A stretch of DNA of 64,000 nucleotides, from positions 1-64,000 of the forward strand of contig JAFUVU010000052.1 of NCBI GenBank assembly GCA_017477465.1. Reading direction: 5' to 3'. Positions 1 through 8,925 of the stretch are shown piece after piece. The notes below the pieces were generated by a model that was not told the origin of the DNA, did no database searches, and saw only the letters and a program-made list of their open reading frames with translations. The position numbers were made by a program, and so were the translations under genes. This DNA comes from Bacteroidales bacterium (GTDB lineage: Bacteria; Bacteroidota; Bacteroidia; Bacteroidales; UBA932). Positions within the stretch are counted from its first letter, which is position 1. Each line of letters starts with the position of its first letter.

Positions 1-1
1 G

Positions 2-574
2 GGAATCAACTGGCTCAGCGGCGTTTACGATAAACCGGGCCGTTCCAAGGAATACAAATACGGCGCGGAGACATCGGCCATGATGTGGGTGAAACTTTAT
101 GACCGCATGGCGGGCAAAGAACTCATTTTTACCAGCGCAGCAGCTTCCGGCCCTACGCAGTACGACAAAGGCGAAAAAGTGGTGTATCACGAAATCAATA
201 TTGCCAATTGCCGTAACATCGTGGATTATATGCAGCTTCACATTGTGCCCAAGGGGATGCCGTCCATTATTGCGGTAAGCGCGCACAATGCTCCGTCTCA
301 CGATGGTTATAAAGCTCTCACCAGCTCCGTCTGGCTGGATGTTCATGACCGTTTGCACGACGAAGGCTCGCTGAGCGAGGAGGCCGAAAGAGTCAGGGAC
401 ACTTGCAACAGCCCGGACGAGAATAAGATTCAAGGCGGCCGTCCCGACCACATTCTGGTTGACGGCTTTGGCATCAAAGACTACAAGGTGCTCAGGAAAA
501 AGTACCCGACAACTGACGGAACCCTGCATTATCCGGCCCTTCACTTCCCGGTGGTGGCAGAGTTAACTTATTGA
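2..574 (+). CDS. EEP-superfamily protein, C-terminal part, probably catalytically inactive (5' end outside window)
   Basis: The frame is open from the window edge, so the N-terminus is missing; about 190 residues are visible. The sequence aligns by eye with the C-terminal half of the endonuclease/exonuclease/phosphatase (EEP) domains of two genes downstream in this window. It keeps the RPDHILVDGF segment and the TDGTLHYP segment. Three conserved active-site positions have changed: the NTH-type segment reads TSAA, the GDxN segment reads SAHN, and the terminal SDH reads ALH. I infer a pseudoenzyme derived from a paralogue; the missing N-terminal half could not be examined. The next gene starts 4 bases after the stop, so it is the first visible gene of a tight operon. 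It could be a binding protein or a decaying copy, but the frame is intact. Confidence 0.75.
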   Translation, partial: GINWLSGVYDKPGRSKEYKYGAETSAMMWVKLYDRMAGKELIFTSAAASGPTQYDKGEKVVYHEINIANCRNIVDYMQLHIVPKGMPSIIAVSAHNAPSHDGYKALTSSVWLDVHDRLHDEGSLSEEAERVRDTCNSPDENKIQGGRPDHILVDGFGIKDYKVLRKKYPTTDGTLHYPALHFPVVAELTY

Positions 575-578
575 GCCT

Positions 579-1394
579 ATGAAGTGTAAATCGTTTTCTC
601 TTATAGCGCTTCTGCTGCTCTCATGCGCCTGCTCCAAAGACGGGGGCAGGAGCCGGCCTGTGCAGCTGCGCCTTGCTTTGCCGGGGCCTGCTACAAAGGT
701 GACGATGGGGGAGGAAACAGCAGGAACATTCCCTTTGCTCTGGCAGGAAGGGGATATTGTAAGCCTTAACGGAAGCATGAGCAATCCCATGTCGGCGGCG
801 CTTTCCGGAAAAAGCCAGGCGGCTTTCTCCTTTGCCGATTTTTCAGGCTCGGCACCATACAATCTGCTGTATCCGGGCTCGTCGGCCGGGGAAGTTGTCC
901 TGGACGGGAAAACGCTTGCGCTTTATTCAAGCTCGGAAAGTCTTGACGGGGTGTTTTCCCTGCATCACCTTTGCTGCGGGGTACGGCTCTCGCTGACAGG
1001 CGACTTGACCTTGGCATCTCTGAGCTTAAGCGCTCCGGGAGGCGAAAAGATAGTAGGCCGATTCACCCCCTCCTTTGCCGACGGCTCTCTCTCTGAAGTT
1101 TCTGCAAATCAGTCGCTTACTCTTGATTTGGAGACTCCTGTGGCGCTCTCCGGCTCTCCGCTGTCCTTTTACCTTTTCTTTGCACCTGGAACCTTCTCCG
1201 GGGGACTTTCGCTGAAGGCCCTCAATCCGGGCGGCACAATCACCCGTGAATGGCGTTTCGCCACAGGCCGTACTTTGGAGAAAGGTAAACTGTACCTCTT
1301 GCCTGAAACTGCTTTTACATCCCGTGACTGGAACGATGGCTGCATCGTCAGTCTGGAGGGATTGACTGAAGATCCGATAAGCTTTGAATTATGA
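579..1394 (+). CDS. Fimbrillin-like lipoprotein
   Basis: 271 residues. The N-terminus is a lipoprotein signal (hydrophobic stretch ending LLSCAC), so it is probably lipidated and surface or periplasmic. Residues about 25-90 match the N-terminal domain of the next two genes: a TKVTMG segment, then FPLLWQEGDIVSLNG and a following NP/KP segment. The TK-x-W-x-GD-x-V-NG pattern is typical of Bacteroidetes fimbrillin (Mfa-like) proteins. Unlike the next two genes it has no additional C-terminal domain, so it is a stand-alone version of the module. The stop overlaps the next start by 4 bases (ATGA), which supports co-translation. The function is unknown; an adhesive or glycan-contact role is an inference from the fold family. 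Confidence 0.75.
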   Translation: MKCKSFSLIALLLLSCACSKDGGRSRPVQLRLALPGPATKVTMGEETAGTFPLLWQEGDIVSLNGSMSNPMSAALSGKSQAAFSFADFSGSAPYNLLYPGSSAGEVVLDGKTLALYSSSESLDGVFSLHHLCCGVRLSLTGDLTLASLSLSAPGGEKIVGRFTPSFADGSLSEVSANQSLTLDLETPVALSGSPLSFYLFFAPGTFSGGLSLKALNPGGTITREWRFATGRTLEKGKLYLLPETAFTSRDWNDGCIVSLEGLTEDPISFEL

Positions 1395-3244
1395 ATACCA
1401 GCGTACACATAATCCTTATTCTGTCACTGCCATTGATGCTCCTTTCCTGTGACAAGGAACCACAGAAGCAGGCTTTTCTCTTGAAAGCCGGCGTTGAGGA
1501 AGCTGCCGTAAAAACGGTCTTGGGCGACAAGGAAGGCAGCAAGTATCCTGTCCTCTGGAGTGAAGGCGACGTGATTTCCGTCAACGGTTTGGTCTCCAAG
1601 CCTTTGACTGCGGAAGAAGCAGGAGCGGCATCGGCCACTTTTACTTTTGAGGAGAAACCTGCCGATGCCGGGGTTTACAACGTTGTGTATCCTGGCAGCA
1701 ACACCAGCGGCCGCGTGGTTTTCCCTGCTTCCCAAAGCTACGTGGAGGACTCTTTCAGCCCCGGGGCTGCACCGCTTATCGGCCAGACCGACAATTTGGA
1801 TGCGCCCGTTACCATGCGTTCCTGCGCGGCGGCCATACGCTTCTCCATAAAGGGCAATGTTAAACTGACGTCGATGGAAGTATCCACTCCCGCGGGAGAG
1901 AAAATCAGCGGAAGCTTTGACATGAAACTAAGCCCGCAGGACGGCGCAGCGGCCAAGATGAGCTATTCGTTCGGCAGCGGACTCGAATTGAGCGAAACTG
2001 CTAAGACTGTGGTGTTTACGGTGCCGGCCGGAAGCTATCAGAAGGGTATTCGCGCAGTATTGAAGGCAAACGGAGGAAGCAGCATGACGCTGTCGTTCTT
2101 TACCAGCGGAGCCACTGTCGAGGCAAAGGTCTGCGCATTCCCCGCGATCTCTTTCCAGGCAGGAAAGGAAATCATCTTCACCGAGACCGACCCCATGGGC
2201 GGGGAAGAGATTGACATTGAAGAGACAGCCGGCGCGGAAGGTATGAATGCCGATGATGCGGCCCTCGCCACTGCCATCAGCGTAGGTTCGTACAATATCT
2301 GGGCGCCCAGCGCCAGAAAGTCCGTGATGGATGGCGACGCTACGGTCCCTGCGCAGCGCTCCTGGGCCAACAGCTATGAAGCCGTGGCTGACATGATAAA
2401 GCTGCTGGACTGCGACGTGATTGGTTTGCAGGAGGTGACAAAGATGGTGTATAAGACCACCATAACATCAGGGAACGAGGACTACGACGGGAATGTCCAT
2501 ACGCTTAATTCACCTTTGCCTGCGTACAGCTGGGTGATTTTCAATGCCAACAATACTACTTACGATAATCTCTTTCCGAAAAACACTACGGCTAATGGAC
2601 TGGGGTCTACGGATGCCATTCTTTACAAGAGTTCCGTGCTCACGCTGAATGCCAAGGGCCGGGCCTGGCTGAACGGTACCAGAACCGCGCACCCGCACAA
2701 GGAATACAGCTCAGATGAAGGAGCGGCCAACTGGGACGGCCTTGGCACAAATCGGCCTGCCACATGGGCCAAGTTCACGCATAAAGCCAGCGGAAAGCAG
2801 TTTGTCTTTATCACTACCCACCTTGATTTGCCAAATGCCGGCGAAGAAAGCGACCCTGCCTTCCCGCAGAGACGCAATGCCCAGGAATTGATTACCTGGT
2901 TTGCTCCCACCTATGCCGGAGACCTTCCTTCAGTCATTACAGGCGATATGAACGTGGATGCAGGCGACAACTATGATATACTGGTTTCCGGAAAGTGGAA
3001 GGACTGTTATGATATCATGAAAGAATGGGGGACACTTTCTTATATTGACCAGCGCGTCAAAGGAACGATGCCTGCGAACAAGAACGAAGAAGGCGGCCTT
3101 TCATCCTGGAGGCCGGACCATGTCCTTTTCTATGGTTTCACGCCTTCGTTCTATACGGTCGGGCGCGAAAAACTCCCTACGGCTAACGGTGAACAGCATT
3201 GGCCGTCTGACCATCTCCCAGTAAAAGTTGTTTTAAATTTCTAA
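1391..3244 (+). CDS. Lipoprotein with fimbrillin-like N-terminus and EEP phosphatase/nuclease domain
   Basis: 617 residues. The lipoprotein signal ends LLSC (Cys about 20). Residues about 30-280 form the fimbrillin-like module (KTVLGDKEG, YPVLWSEGDVISVNG, SKPLTAEEAGAA). Residues about 296-617 form an EEP domain: SYNIW (296-300), GLQEV (Glu near 348), TTHLDL, TGDMNVD (near 517), RPDHVLFYGF (near 574) and PSDHLPV (near 606). All expected catalytic positions are present, so it should be an active metal-dependent phosphoesterase. EEP members cleave nucleic acids, inositol phosphates or sphingomyelin, and the substrate cannot be read from the sequence. The lipid anchor suggests action in the periplasm or at the cell surface. 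It overlaps the previous gene by 4 bases and the next begins 4 bases after its stop. Confidence 0.85.
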   Translation: MNTSVHIILILSLPLMLLSCDKEPQKQAFLLKAGVEEAAVKTVLGDKEGSKYPVLWSEGDVISVNGLVSKPLTAEEAGAASATFTFEEKPADAGVYNVVYPGSNTSGRVVFPASQSYVEDSFSPGAAPLIGQTDNLDAPVTMRSCAAAIRFSIKGNVKLTSMEVSTPAGEKISGSFDMKLSPQDGAAAKMSYSFGSGLELSETAKTVVFTVPAGSYQKGIRAVLKANGGSSMTLSFFTSGATVEAKVCAFPAISFQAGKEIIFTETDPMGGEEIDIEETAGAEGMNADDAALATAISVGSYNIWAPSARKSVMDGDATVPAQRSWANSYEAVADMIKLLDCDVIGLQEVTKMVYKTTITSGNEDYDGNVHTLNSPLPAYSWVIFNANNTTYDNLFPKNTTANGLGSTDAILYKSSVLTLNAKGRAWLNGTRTAHPHKEYSSDEGAANWDGLGTNRPATWAKFTHKASGKQFVFITTHLDLPNAGEESDPAFPQRRNAQELITWFAPTYAGDLPSVITGDMNVDAGDNYDILVSGKWKDCYDIMKEWGTLSYIDQRVKGTMPANKNEEGGLSSWRPDHVLFYGFTPSFYTVGREKLPTANGEQHWPSDHLPVKVVLNF

Positions 3245-3248
3245 GGGT

Positions 3249-4967
3249 ATGAGAAAACAACTGTATATCTTGTCTGTTTTGGCCCTGGTCCTCATTTCCT
3301 GCACAAGGCAGGAGCAAGCGTCCTCAGGAGATTTTGTCCTGGAGGTCAGCATGCCTGAAACCCTTACCAAAACGGTATTGGGACCCAAGGCGGCGGGTGT
3401 TTACCCCGTTCTTTGGAGCGTCGGGGACTATATCACGGTCAATGGGGTGCCGTCCAAGCCGCTCACTGCCCTTGAGGCGGGTGCCGCTACGGCCGTCTTC
3501 CATTTTTCGGCGCCCATCAAAACGCCTTATCGTGTGCAGTATGGCATTGATGTGCCTTCCGTACAGCAATACTCCGAGGGCAATATCCGTGCTTTCAGTG
3601 CTCCGATGGGAGTTACGAGCTATGATGCTTCGTTTACTCTGGAGCACCTTGCCTGTGTGCTTTCGCTGCCTCTGAGCGGAAGCGTAAGCATTGCAGGAAT
3701 CAGCGTCAGCGCCCTTGACGGAACGCCTCTCAGCAGCGGCGGCACGGTGCAGCTTACCATGCCGGGAGGCGGCGTAAGCATTTCATCGGCAAAGACTTTC
3801 TGCCTGGCTTTGCGCCCCGCTTATCTGGAGAAAGGTCTGAGCATAGATATTTACACCACGGAAGGGACGCGCATGAATCTGATTTCATTCGTGGGCGAAA
3901 GCCTGACGGCCGGCAGCGTTTACGAATTTCCTGCGACCTCTTTCAAGGCCAATGCCCATCCGCTTACCGTGATTGCCGATTATGCTCAGCTGAAGGCCTT
4001 CGCTGAAAAGGTTGCCTCAGGCGAGAAGTACCTCCAGGCCCGCATGACTGCCGATATAACAGCGGACGACACCTGGACGCCGCTGGATGGCTTCACCGGG
4101 GACTTCGACGGAGGCGGTTACACCCTCTCCGGGCTTAAAAAAGCCTTTGCCAACGAACTCCAGGGCTGCATCCGCAACCTGACGGTCGATGCGGACATCA
4201 AGATTTCATCCAAGGACGACATCGCGGGCGACGAGTCCGTTTACTGGGCCGGAATAATCACCAACAGAATGTACACCGGCGCGCTGATAAGCAACTGTGT
4301 AGCAAAAGGTTCCCTGTCCTACAACCAGTGGGGGAAGGAGCTCAGGGCCGGCGCGTTCTGCGGCTATGCGGCCCGTGGCAGCATTGAGCATTGCGCCAAT
4401 CAGGCGTCCATAAGCGTGACAGGTGACGGCAGCGCGGCGGTGCAGGCCGGAGGCATCGTGGGAAGAGTTTACGCCAGCGGCGACCAGGTAAATATCATCG
4501 GCTGCACAAACGAAGGCTCGCTGTCGCTTTCCGGCACGCTGAAGACAACGGAAGCCGGCGGTATTGTGGGGCAGTTCCAGCCGGCTGCTGCCAGCGCCCT
4601 TTCCGGCTGCACCTTCACGGGCGAAATAACCTTTGGGAGCGGGTCCACCCTTTCCGGTGCCATGAATCTTGGCGGCATTGCCGGCTCCGTGAAAACCGCT
4701 TCCATCGCCGACTGCTCATCGGCGGGGACCATGACTGTAAACTCGTCCTTCTCCGGCGCCATCCGGGCAGGCGGCATCCTTGGCAATGCGCAAAGCTATA
4801 CCGGGGACAACAGCGTGAGTCTTACCGACTGCTCCTTCAGCGGCGCCCTTACCATCCATGTTCCCTCGCACGGAACCCTGAACACTAACGCGATTACCGG
4901 CCTGTACTCTACCGACACGCATACGGAAACAGGCTGCGTAAACAGCGGAACAATTACTGTACTATGA
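3249..4967 (+). CDS. Fimbrillin-like lipoprotein with GLUG-like repeats
   Basis: 572 residues. The lipoprotein signal ends LISC. The N-terminal module (KTVLGPKAAG, YPVLWSVGDYITVNG, SKPLTALEAGAA) is clearly paralogous to those of the two preceding genes. From about residue 240 the protein changes to a Gly/Ser/Thr-rich repeat region. Several repeats follow the pattern AGGIVGRV, CTNEGSLSLSG, AGGIVGQF, CTFTGEITF, LGGIAGSV and AGGILGNA, about 40-50 residues apart. These resemble GLUG-type repeats of bacterial surface proteins and probably form a beta-solenoid. The EEP domain of the neighbouring genes is replaced here by the repeat stalk. A surface adhesin or glycan-contact role is plausible but not shown. 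The stop overlaps the next gene by 4 bases. Confidence 0.75.
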   Translation: MRKQLYILSVLALVLISCTRQEQASSGDFVLEVSMPETLTKTVLGPKAAGVYPVLWSVGDYITVNGVPSKPLTALEAGAATAVFHFSAPIKTPYRVQYGIDVPSVQQYSEGNIRAFSAPMGVTSYDASFTLEHLACVLSLPLSGSVSIAGISVSALDGTPLSSGGTVQLTMPGGGVSISSAKTFCLALRPAYLEKGLSIDIYTTEGTRMNLISFVGESLTAGSVYEFPATSFKANAHPLTVIADYAQLKAFAEKVASGEKYLQARMTADITADDTWTPLDGFTGDFDGGGYTLSGLKKAFANELQGCIRNLTVDADIKISSKDDIAGDESVYWAGIITNRMYTGALISNCVAKGSLSYNQWGKELRAGAFCGYAARGSIEHCANQASISVTGDGSAAVQAGGIVGRVYASGDQVNIIGCTNEGSLSLSGTLKTTEAGGIVGQFQPAAASALSGCTFTGEITFGSGSTLSGAMNLGGIAGSVKTASIADCSSAGTMTVNSSFSGAIRAGGILGNAQSYTGDNSVSLTDCSFSGALTIHVPSHGTLNTNAITGLYSTDTHTETGCVNSGTITVL

Positions 4968-7861
4968 GAAAACTTCTGCTTCTGTTCCTCCTTGTTCCCC
5001 TGCTGGCCCCGGCCCAGACCTTCAAGGTGGGGACCTACAACATTTGCACCTCCGGTTCCCGGAAATCTTTCGTGGAGAAGGGAAAGGCCGGCGTTATTGC
5101 CGACCCCCAGCGTTATTGGTGCAACAGCGCCACGGCCGTTGCCGACATGATTGCCGATCTTGACTGCGATGTGATTGGCATACAGGAGGTTTGCGACAGC
5201 ATTTGGGGCGTAAAGGGCAATCTGGACATCCGCCGCCTTGTCGGGGAGCGCCATCCGGGCTACCAGTGGGTGCTTTATCCCAACACCGTCAAAGGCATAT
5301 CCTACGATGTGGCCATCGCTTATAAAGCCGATCTGCTGGACACTCTTGCGACGGGCATTTTCTGGACGGGCGGCCATCCCGAGAAGCCTAAAACGCGCTC
5401 CAATGAGCCTACACACACATGTAAGCCCCTGGTGTGGATTCATTTTGTGCACAAGGCTTCCGGCAAGGATTTTTATTTCCTGAACACGCATACGGTAGTG
5501 CCTCAGAAATATGCCGGAGACAAATGGCCCAAGAACAGGGGTAACATACTTAATCTTCAGGAAATCAGGCGCCTTGGCGAGGCTCTGGTCCCCGAGGATG
5601 TGCCCTCCATCCTAGTAGGCGACCTCAACGTAGCCCACAATGCCAAGGACTGGCACAATATTGCAGAAGGCCGATGGGAAGATGTGTACACCCGCTTTTC
5701 CAAGGAGGGGCGCCTGGAGATTGAAGACCGTGAGTGGGGAACTCAGAATACCAAAGATGAGTCCGCTTCCACCAGATGGTATCCCGACCACATAATGCTG
5801 GACGGCTTCAAGGCCCGCAGTTTCAGGATTGAAAGGGGACAGTTCCCCACGGCCGACGGGACCCTGCATTATCCATCGGACCATTATCCGCTTGTTGCCA
5901 CAGTCGCTTTCGACCAGCCTGCCAGGGAGTGGGAACGGGCGGTTTCTCCGGACGGAAGCATTGCCCTTGAGCTGCTTCCGGGAGAGGAATCGGCCTATTA
6001 CAGGGTTATTTGCGACGATAAAGTCCTCGTCCGCTCATCGCCTCTTTCCATGACTCTTTCGGACGGCACGGTTTTCGGCGCCGGAAAGCCTCGCAAGGTG
6101 GAAAAAGGAGATGGCAGCCTGATTTTCAAATATGACGGATATGATTTGGAAGCGCGGGCTTTCGACGACGGCGTCGCTTTCAGATGGACATCCTCCAAAA
6201 GAAGGCCGTATAATGTCTTAGGCGAGAAAACAGAGTTCAGATTCGATTCCGGAGCGCGGACCATTCTGTCCTATACTCACAAGAATGTGGATCCCTACCA
6301 GGACGACTTCCAGAACCTCTATACCAGGCTGAGTTTCCCAATCTGGGATACCGGAAAACCGCTTCTGGACGTGGCTCCTGGCCCTTACGACAAGTCTGTG
6401 GACATGAAGCCTCTCTCGGCAAAACCGCGTGCCGTCATCCCTGCACTCGTTGAAAGCGAAGGCATCAAGCTGGTCATCGCAGAGTCGGATTTGAGCGCAT
6501 ACCCCGGCATGCTTCTAAAGCCCCTGGGCAATTCTTTCCAGGCCGATTTCGCTCCTTATCCCGCCGCCTTCAAGCAGGGAGGAAAGAGGAATCTTCAAAT
6601 GATAGTAACCGCACGCGAGGACTATATTGCCGTATGCGACGGAAAGGCGCGCAACTTCCCCTGGAGGGTAATCTGCATTGCGCGCGAAGACAAGTCCCTG
6701 GCTCAGAACGACCTCGTGACGCGTCTGGCACCACCCGCCAAAGGCGATTTCTCCTGGGTGAAAGCCGGCAAGGTCGCCTGGGAATGGTGGAATCAGTTCG
6801 CCATCTGCGACGTTGATTTCAAGGCCGGCGTAAATACCGCCACCTACAAGGCCTACATAGACTTCGCTTCCCGTCACGGAGTGGAATACGTGCTCATGGA
6901 CGAAGGCTGGGCCGTAAGGTATGCCGATGACTTGTTTGACGTCGTCCCCGAAATCGACCTCAAGGAAATCATCGCTTACGGAAAGAAAAAGAATGTTGGA
7001 ATTATCCTCTGGGCGGGTTATTCGGCCTTTGTGAAGGATATAGAGAAGGTGTGCAAGCATTACGCTGCGATGGGCGTAAAGGGCTTCAAGATAGACTTTT
7101 TCGAGCGCAACGACCAGACTGTCCAGGACGTGATGCTCGAGACCGCCAGCATTGCCGCGAAGCACAAGCTCCTGATTGACTTCCACGGCTGTCCTCCTCC
7201 TGCAGGGCTCCAAAAGCAGTACCCCAATATCCTGAATTACGAGGGCATCTTCGGCCTGGAGCAGATGCGGATTCGTCCGTATCCGCAGTACGACATGGTA
7301 ACTCACGACGTCACCCTGCCCTTTATCCGCTTCATCGCCGGGCCCGGAGATTACACTCCCGGAGCCTTCCTCAACGGCACCCGCGAGACCTTCGTCCCTT
7401 ACAAGACGGCTCCCATGTCCCAGGGCACCCGTTGCCGCCAGCTTGCACAGTACGTGGTATTCGACGGGCCGATGCAGATGATTTCCGACGGTCCCTGCCG
7501 CTATGAGGCCGAGCCGGAATGTGCGGAATTCATCTACCGCGTGCCCACTGTCTGGGACGAAACCCGCGTTCTGGAAGGTAAGATTGGCGAATACATTGTC
7601 ACCGCCCGCCGCAAGGGCGATGTCTGGTACATCGGCGCCATGACCGACTGGACCGAAAGGGAGTTCACCATCGACCTTGCATCTCTGTCGGGAGATTTCC
7701 CGACTTCGCCAGAAATGACAGTCGAAGCGTGGGAAGACGGCCCCGACGCCTCCGTCAACGCACAGTCATGGCAAAAGAAGAACTACAGCGGTGTTTCGAG
7801 CCTGAAAATCCGCCTCGCCCCAGGCGGAGGTTGGGCGGGAATTGTTAAGTTTGTAAAATGA
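4964..7861 (+). CDS. EEP-GH97 fusion protein, secreted
   Basis: 965 residues. A Sec signal peptide (MRKLLLLFLLVPLLAPAQ) without a lipobox precedes an EEP domain at residues about 19-316: TYNIC, DVIGIQEV, NTHTVV, VGDLNVAH, YPDHIMLDGF and PSDHYPLV, with all catalytic positions intact. Residues about 319-965 are a glycoside hydrolase family 97 protein: an N-terminal beta-sandwich (SPDGSIALELLPG), then a TIM barrel (AWEWWNQ, YVLMDEGWAV, FKIDFFERND near residue 706, GCPPPAGLQKQYPN) and a C-terminal beta domain. GH97 enzymes are alpha-glucosidases or alpha-galactosidases, both inverting and retaining types being known; which applies here was not decided. One continuous frame joins a phosphoesterase to a glycosidase. 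It overlaps both neighbours by 4 bases. Confidence 0.9.
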   Translation: MRKLLLLFLLVPLLAPAQTFKVGTYNICTSGSRKSFVEKGKAGVIADPQRYWCNSATAVADMIADLDCDVIGIQEVCDSIWGVKGNLDIRRLVGERHPGYQWVLYPNTVKGISYDVAIAYKADLLDTLATGIFWTGGHPEKPKTRSNEPTHTCKPLVWIHFVHKASGKDFYFLNTHTVVPQKYAGDKWPKNRGNILNLQEIRRLGEALVPEDVPSILVGDLNVAHNAKDWHNIAEGRWEDVYTRFSKEGRLEIEDREWGTQNTKDESASTRWYPDHIMLDGFKARSFRIERGQFPTADGTLHYPSDHYPLVATVAFDQPAREWERAVSPDGSIALELLPGEESAYYRVICDDKVLVRSSPLSMTLSDGTVFGAGKPRKVEKGDGSLIFKYDGYDLEARAFDDGVAFRWTSSKRRPYNVLGEKTEFRFDSGARTILSYTHKNVDPYQDDFQNLYTRLSFPIWDTGKPLLDVAPGPYDKSVDMKPLSAKPRAVIPALVESEGIKLVIAESDLSAYPGMLLKPLGNSFQADFAPYPAAFKQGGKRNLQMIVTAREDYIAVCDGKARNFPWRVICIAREDKSLAQNDLVTRLAPPAKGDFSWVKAGKVAWEWWNQFAICDVDFKAGVNTATYKAYIDFASRHGVEYVLMDEGWAVRYADDLFDVVPEIDLKEIIAYGKKKNVGIILWAGYSAFVKDIEKVCKHYAAMGVKGFKIDFFERNDQTVQDVMLETASIAAKHKLLIDFHGCPPPAGLQKQYPNILNYEGIFGLEQMRIRPYPQYDMVTHDVTLPFIRFIAGPGDYTPGAFLNGTRETFVPYKTAPMSQGTRCRQLAQYVVFDGPMQMISDGPCRYEAEPECAEFIYRVPTVWDETRVLEGKIGEYIVTARRKGDVWYIGAMTDWTEREFTIDLASLSGDFPTSPEMTVEAWEDGPDASVNAQSWQKKNYSGVSSLKIRLAPGGGWAGIVKFVK

Positions 7862-8925
7862 GAAAGTTTTTAGTCATATCGCTTTTATGCCTCCTTGCGC
7901 TTGAAGTACATGCGCAGCGAAGCTACACGGATGCCCTCAGCCTCACAGTCGTTGGAAAATACACTGAAACCGCGCATCCGTGGGACCGTCTGGACGCCCG
8001 CGAGGGCATGAGCGACAGCGAAAAAGGCCAGGCGAAGCACTCGGCCGGACTTGCAGTAGCCTTCTCAACCAATTCTTCACGCATCGGCGTACGCGTGGTT
8101 TGGAGACATAAAGCCTCAAGCGGGGGCAATATGGGGCCGATATCGGCAAGAGGATTCGACCTTTACATGCTTAAGGACGGGCAGTGGCTATGGGCAGGGA
8201 ACGGCTATCCGAACAAGAATACGCCCGGCGAGCCTCACGAGGTGGAACTGATAAAGGATAGCGGCAATGGAGAAAAGCACTGTCTTTTGTACCTCCCGCT
8301 CTTCTCCCAGATCGAATCCCTCGACGTCGTGACGGACGAGGACAGCTGGATTGAGGCCGATGCCCAGCCGTTCAAAGGCAGGATTGCCGTCTGGGGCTCT
8401 TCCTACACCCACGGCTCCGGTGCAGGCCGCTGCGCAATGACCTGGGAAGCCCAGCTGGCGCGTGCTACGGGCTATAATTTCATCAACCTGGGCTTCAGCG
8501 GAAACTGCAAGCTTCAGCCCTATTTTGCCGATGCACTGCTTGCCGGAGAACCTGTAGATGCATTCGTCTTTGATGCCTTCTCCAATCCTTCACCGAAGGA
8601 AGTGCAGGAGCGCCTGGAACCCTTCATTCAGCGTTTCATGAAGGAACGTCCCGGCATTCCGCTCATTTTCCTCCAGACTTTAAGGCGTGAAAAACGCAAT
8701 TTCAGCGACAGCTATGACGCCCGCGAAAAGGCCAAGCGCGAAAACGCCGAAAAGATGATGCAGGAGATGGTGGCCAAGTATCCAAACGTTTATTGGATCA
8801 ACACCACCAATGCCACTTCGCCCACCCACGAGGCTACTTCCGACGGCTCCCATCCGGATTCCTACGGCTACACGTTGTGGATGGAATCTGTCAAAGAGCC
8901 CATTATGGAAATCTTGACAAAATGA
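7858..8925 (+). CDS. Secreted SGNH/GDSL-type hydrolase, likely carbohydrate esterase
   Basis: 355 residues with a Sec signal peptide (ends VHAQ). The N-terminal about 150 residues are a beta-sandwich-like region (HSAGLAVAFSTNSSRIGVRV). The SGNH core follows: the nucleophile block WGSSYTHGS near residues 178-186, the Gly block LGFSGN, an Asn block FDAFSNPSP, and the C-terminal SDGSHPDSYGY carrying the Asp/His pair. The two-domain layout is that of Bacteroidetes SGNH esterases often found with glycosidases and annotated as acetyl-xylan-esterase-like. Deacetylation of a glycan substrate is therefore likely but the acyl group is not known. It overlaps the genes on both sides by 4 bases. Confidence 0.85.
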   Translation: MRKFLVISLLCLLALEVHAQRSYTDALSLTVVGKYTETAHPWDRLDAREGMSDSEKGQAKHSAGLAVAFSTNSSRIGVRVVWRHKASSGGNMGPISARGFDLYMLKDGQWLWAGNGYPNKNTPGEPHEVELIKDSGNGEKHCLLYLPLFSQIESLDVVTDEDSWIEADAQPFKGRIAVWGSSYTHGSGAGRCAMTWEAQLARATGYNFINLGFSGNCKLQPYFADALLAGEPVDAFVFDAFSNPSPKEVQERLEPFIQRFMKERPGIPLIFLQTLRREKRNFSDSYDAREKAKRENAEKMMQEMVAKYPNVYWINTTNATSPTHEATSDGSHPDSYGYTLWMESVKEPIMEILTK

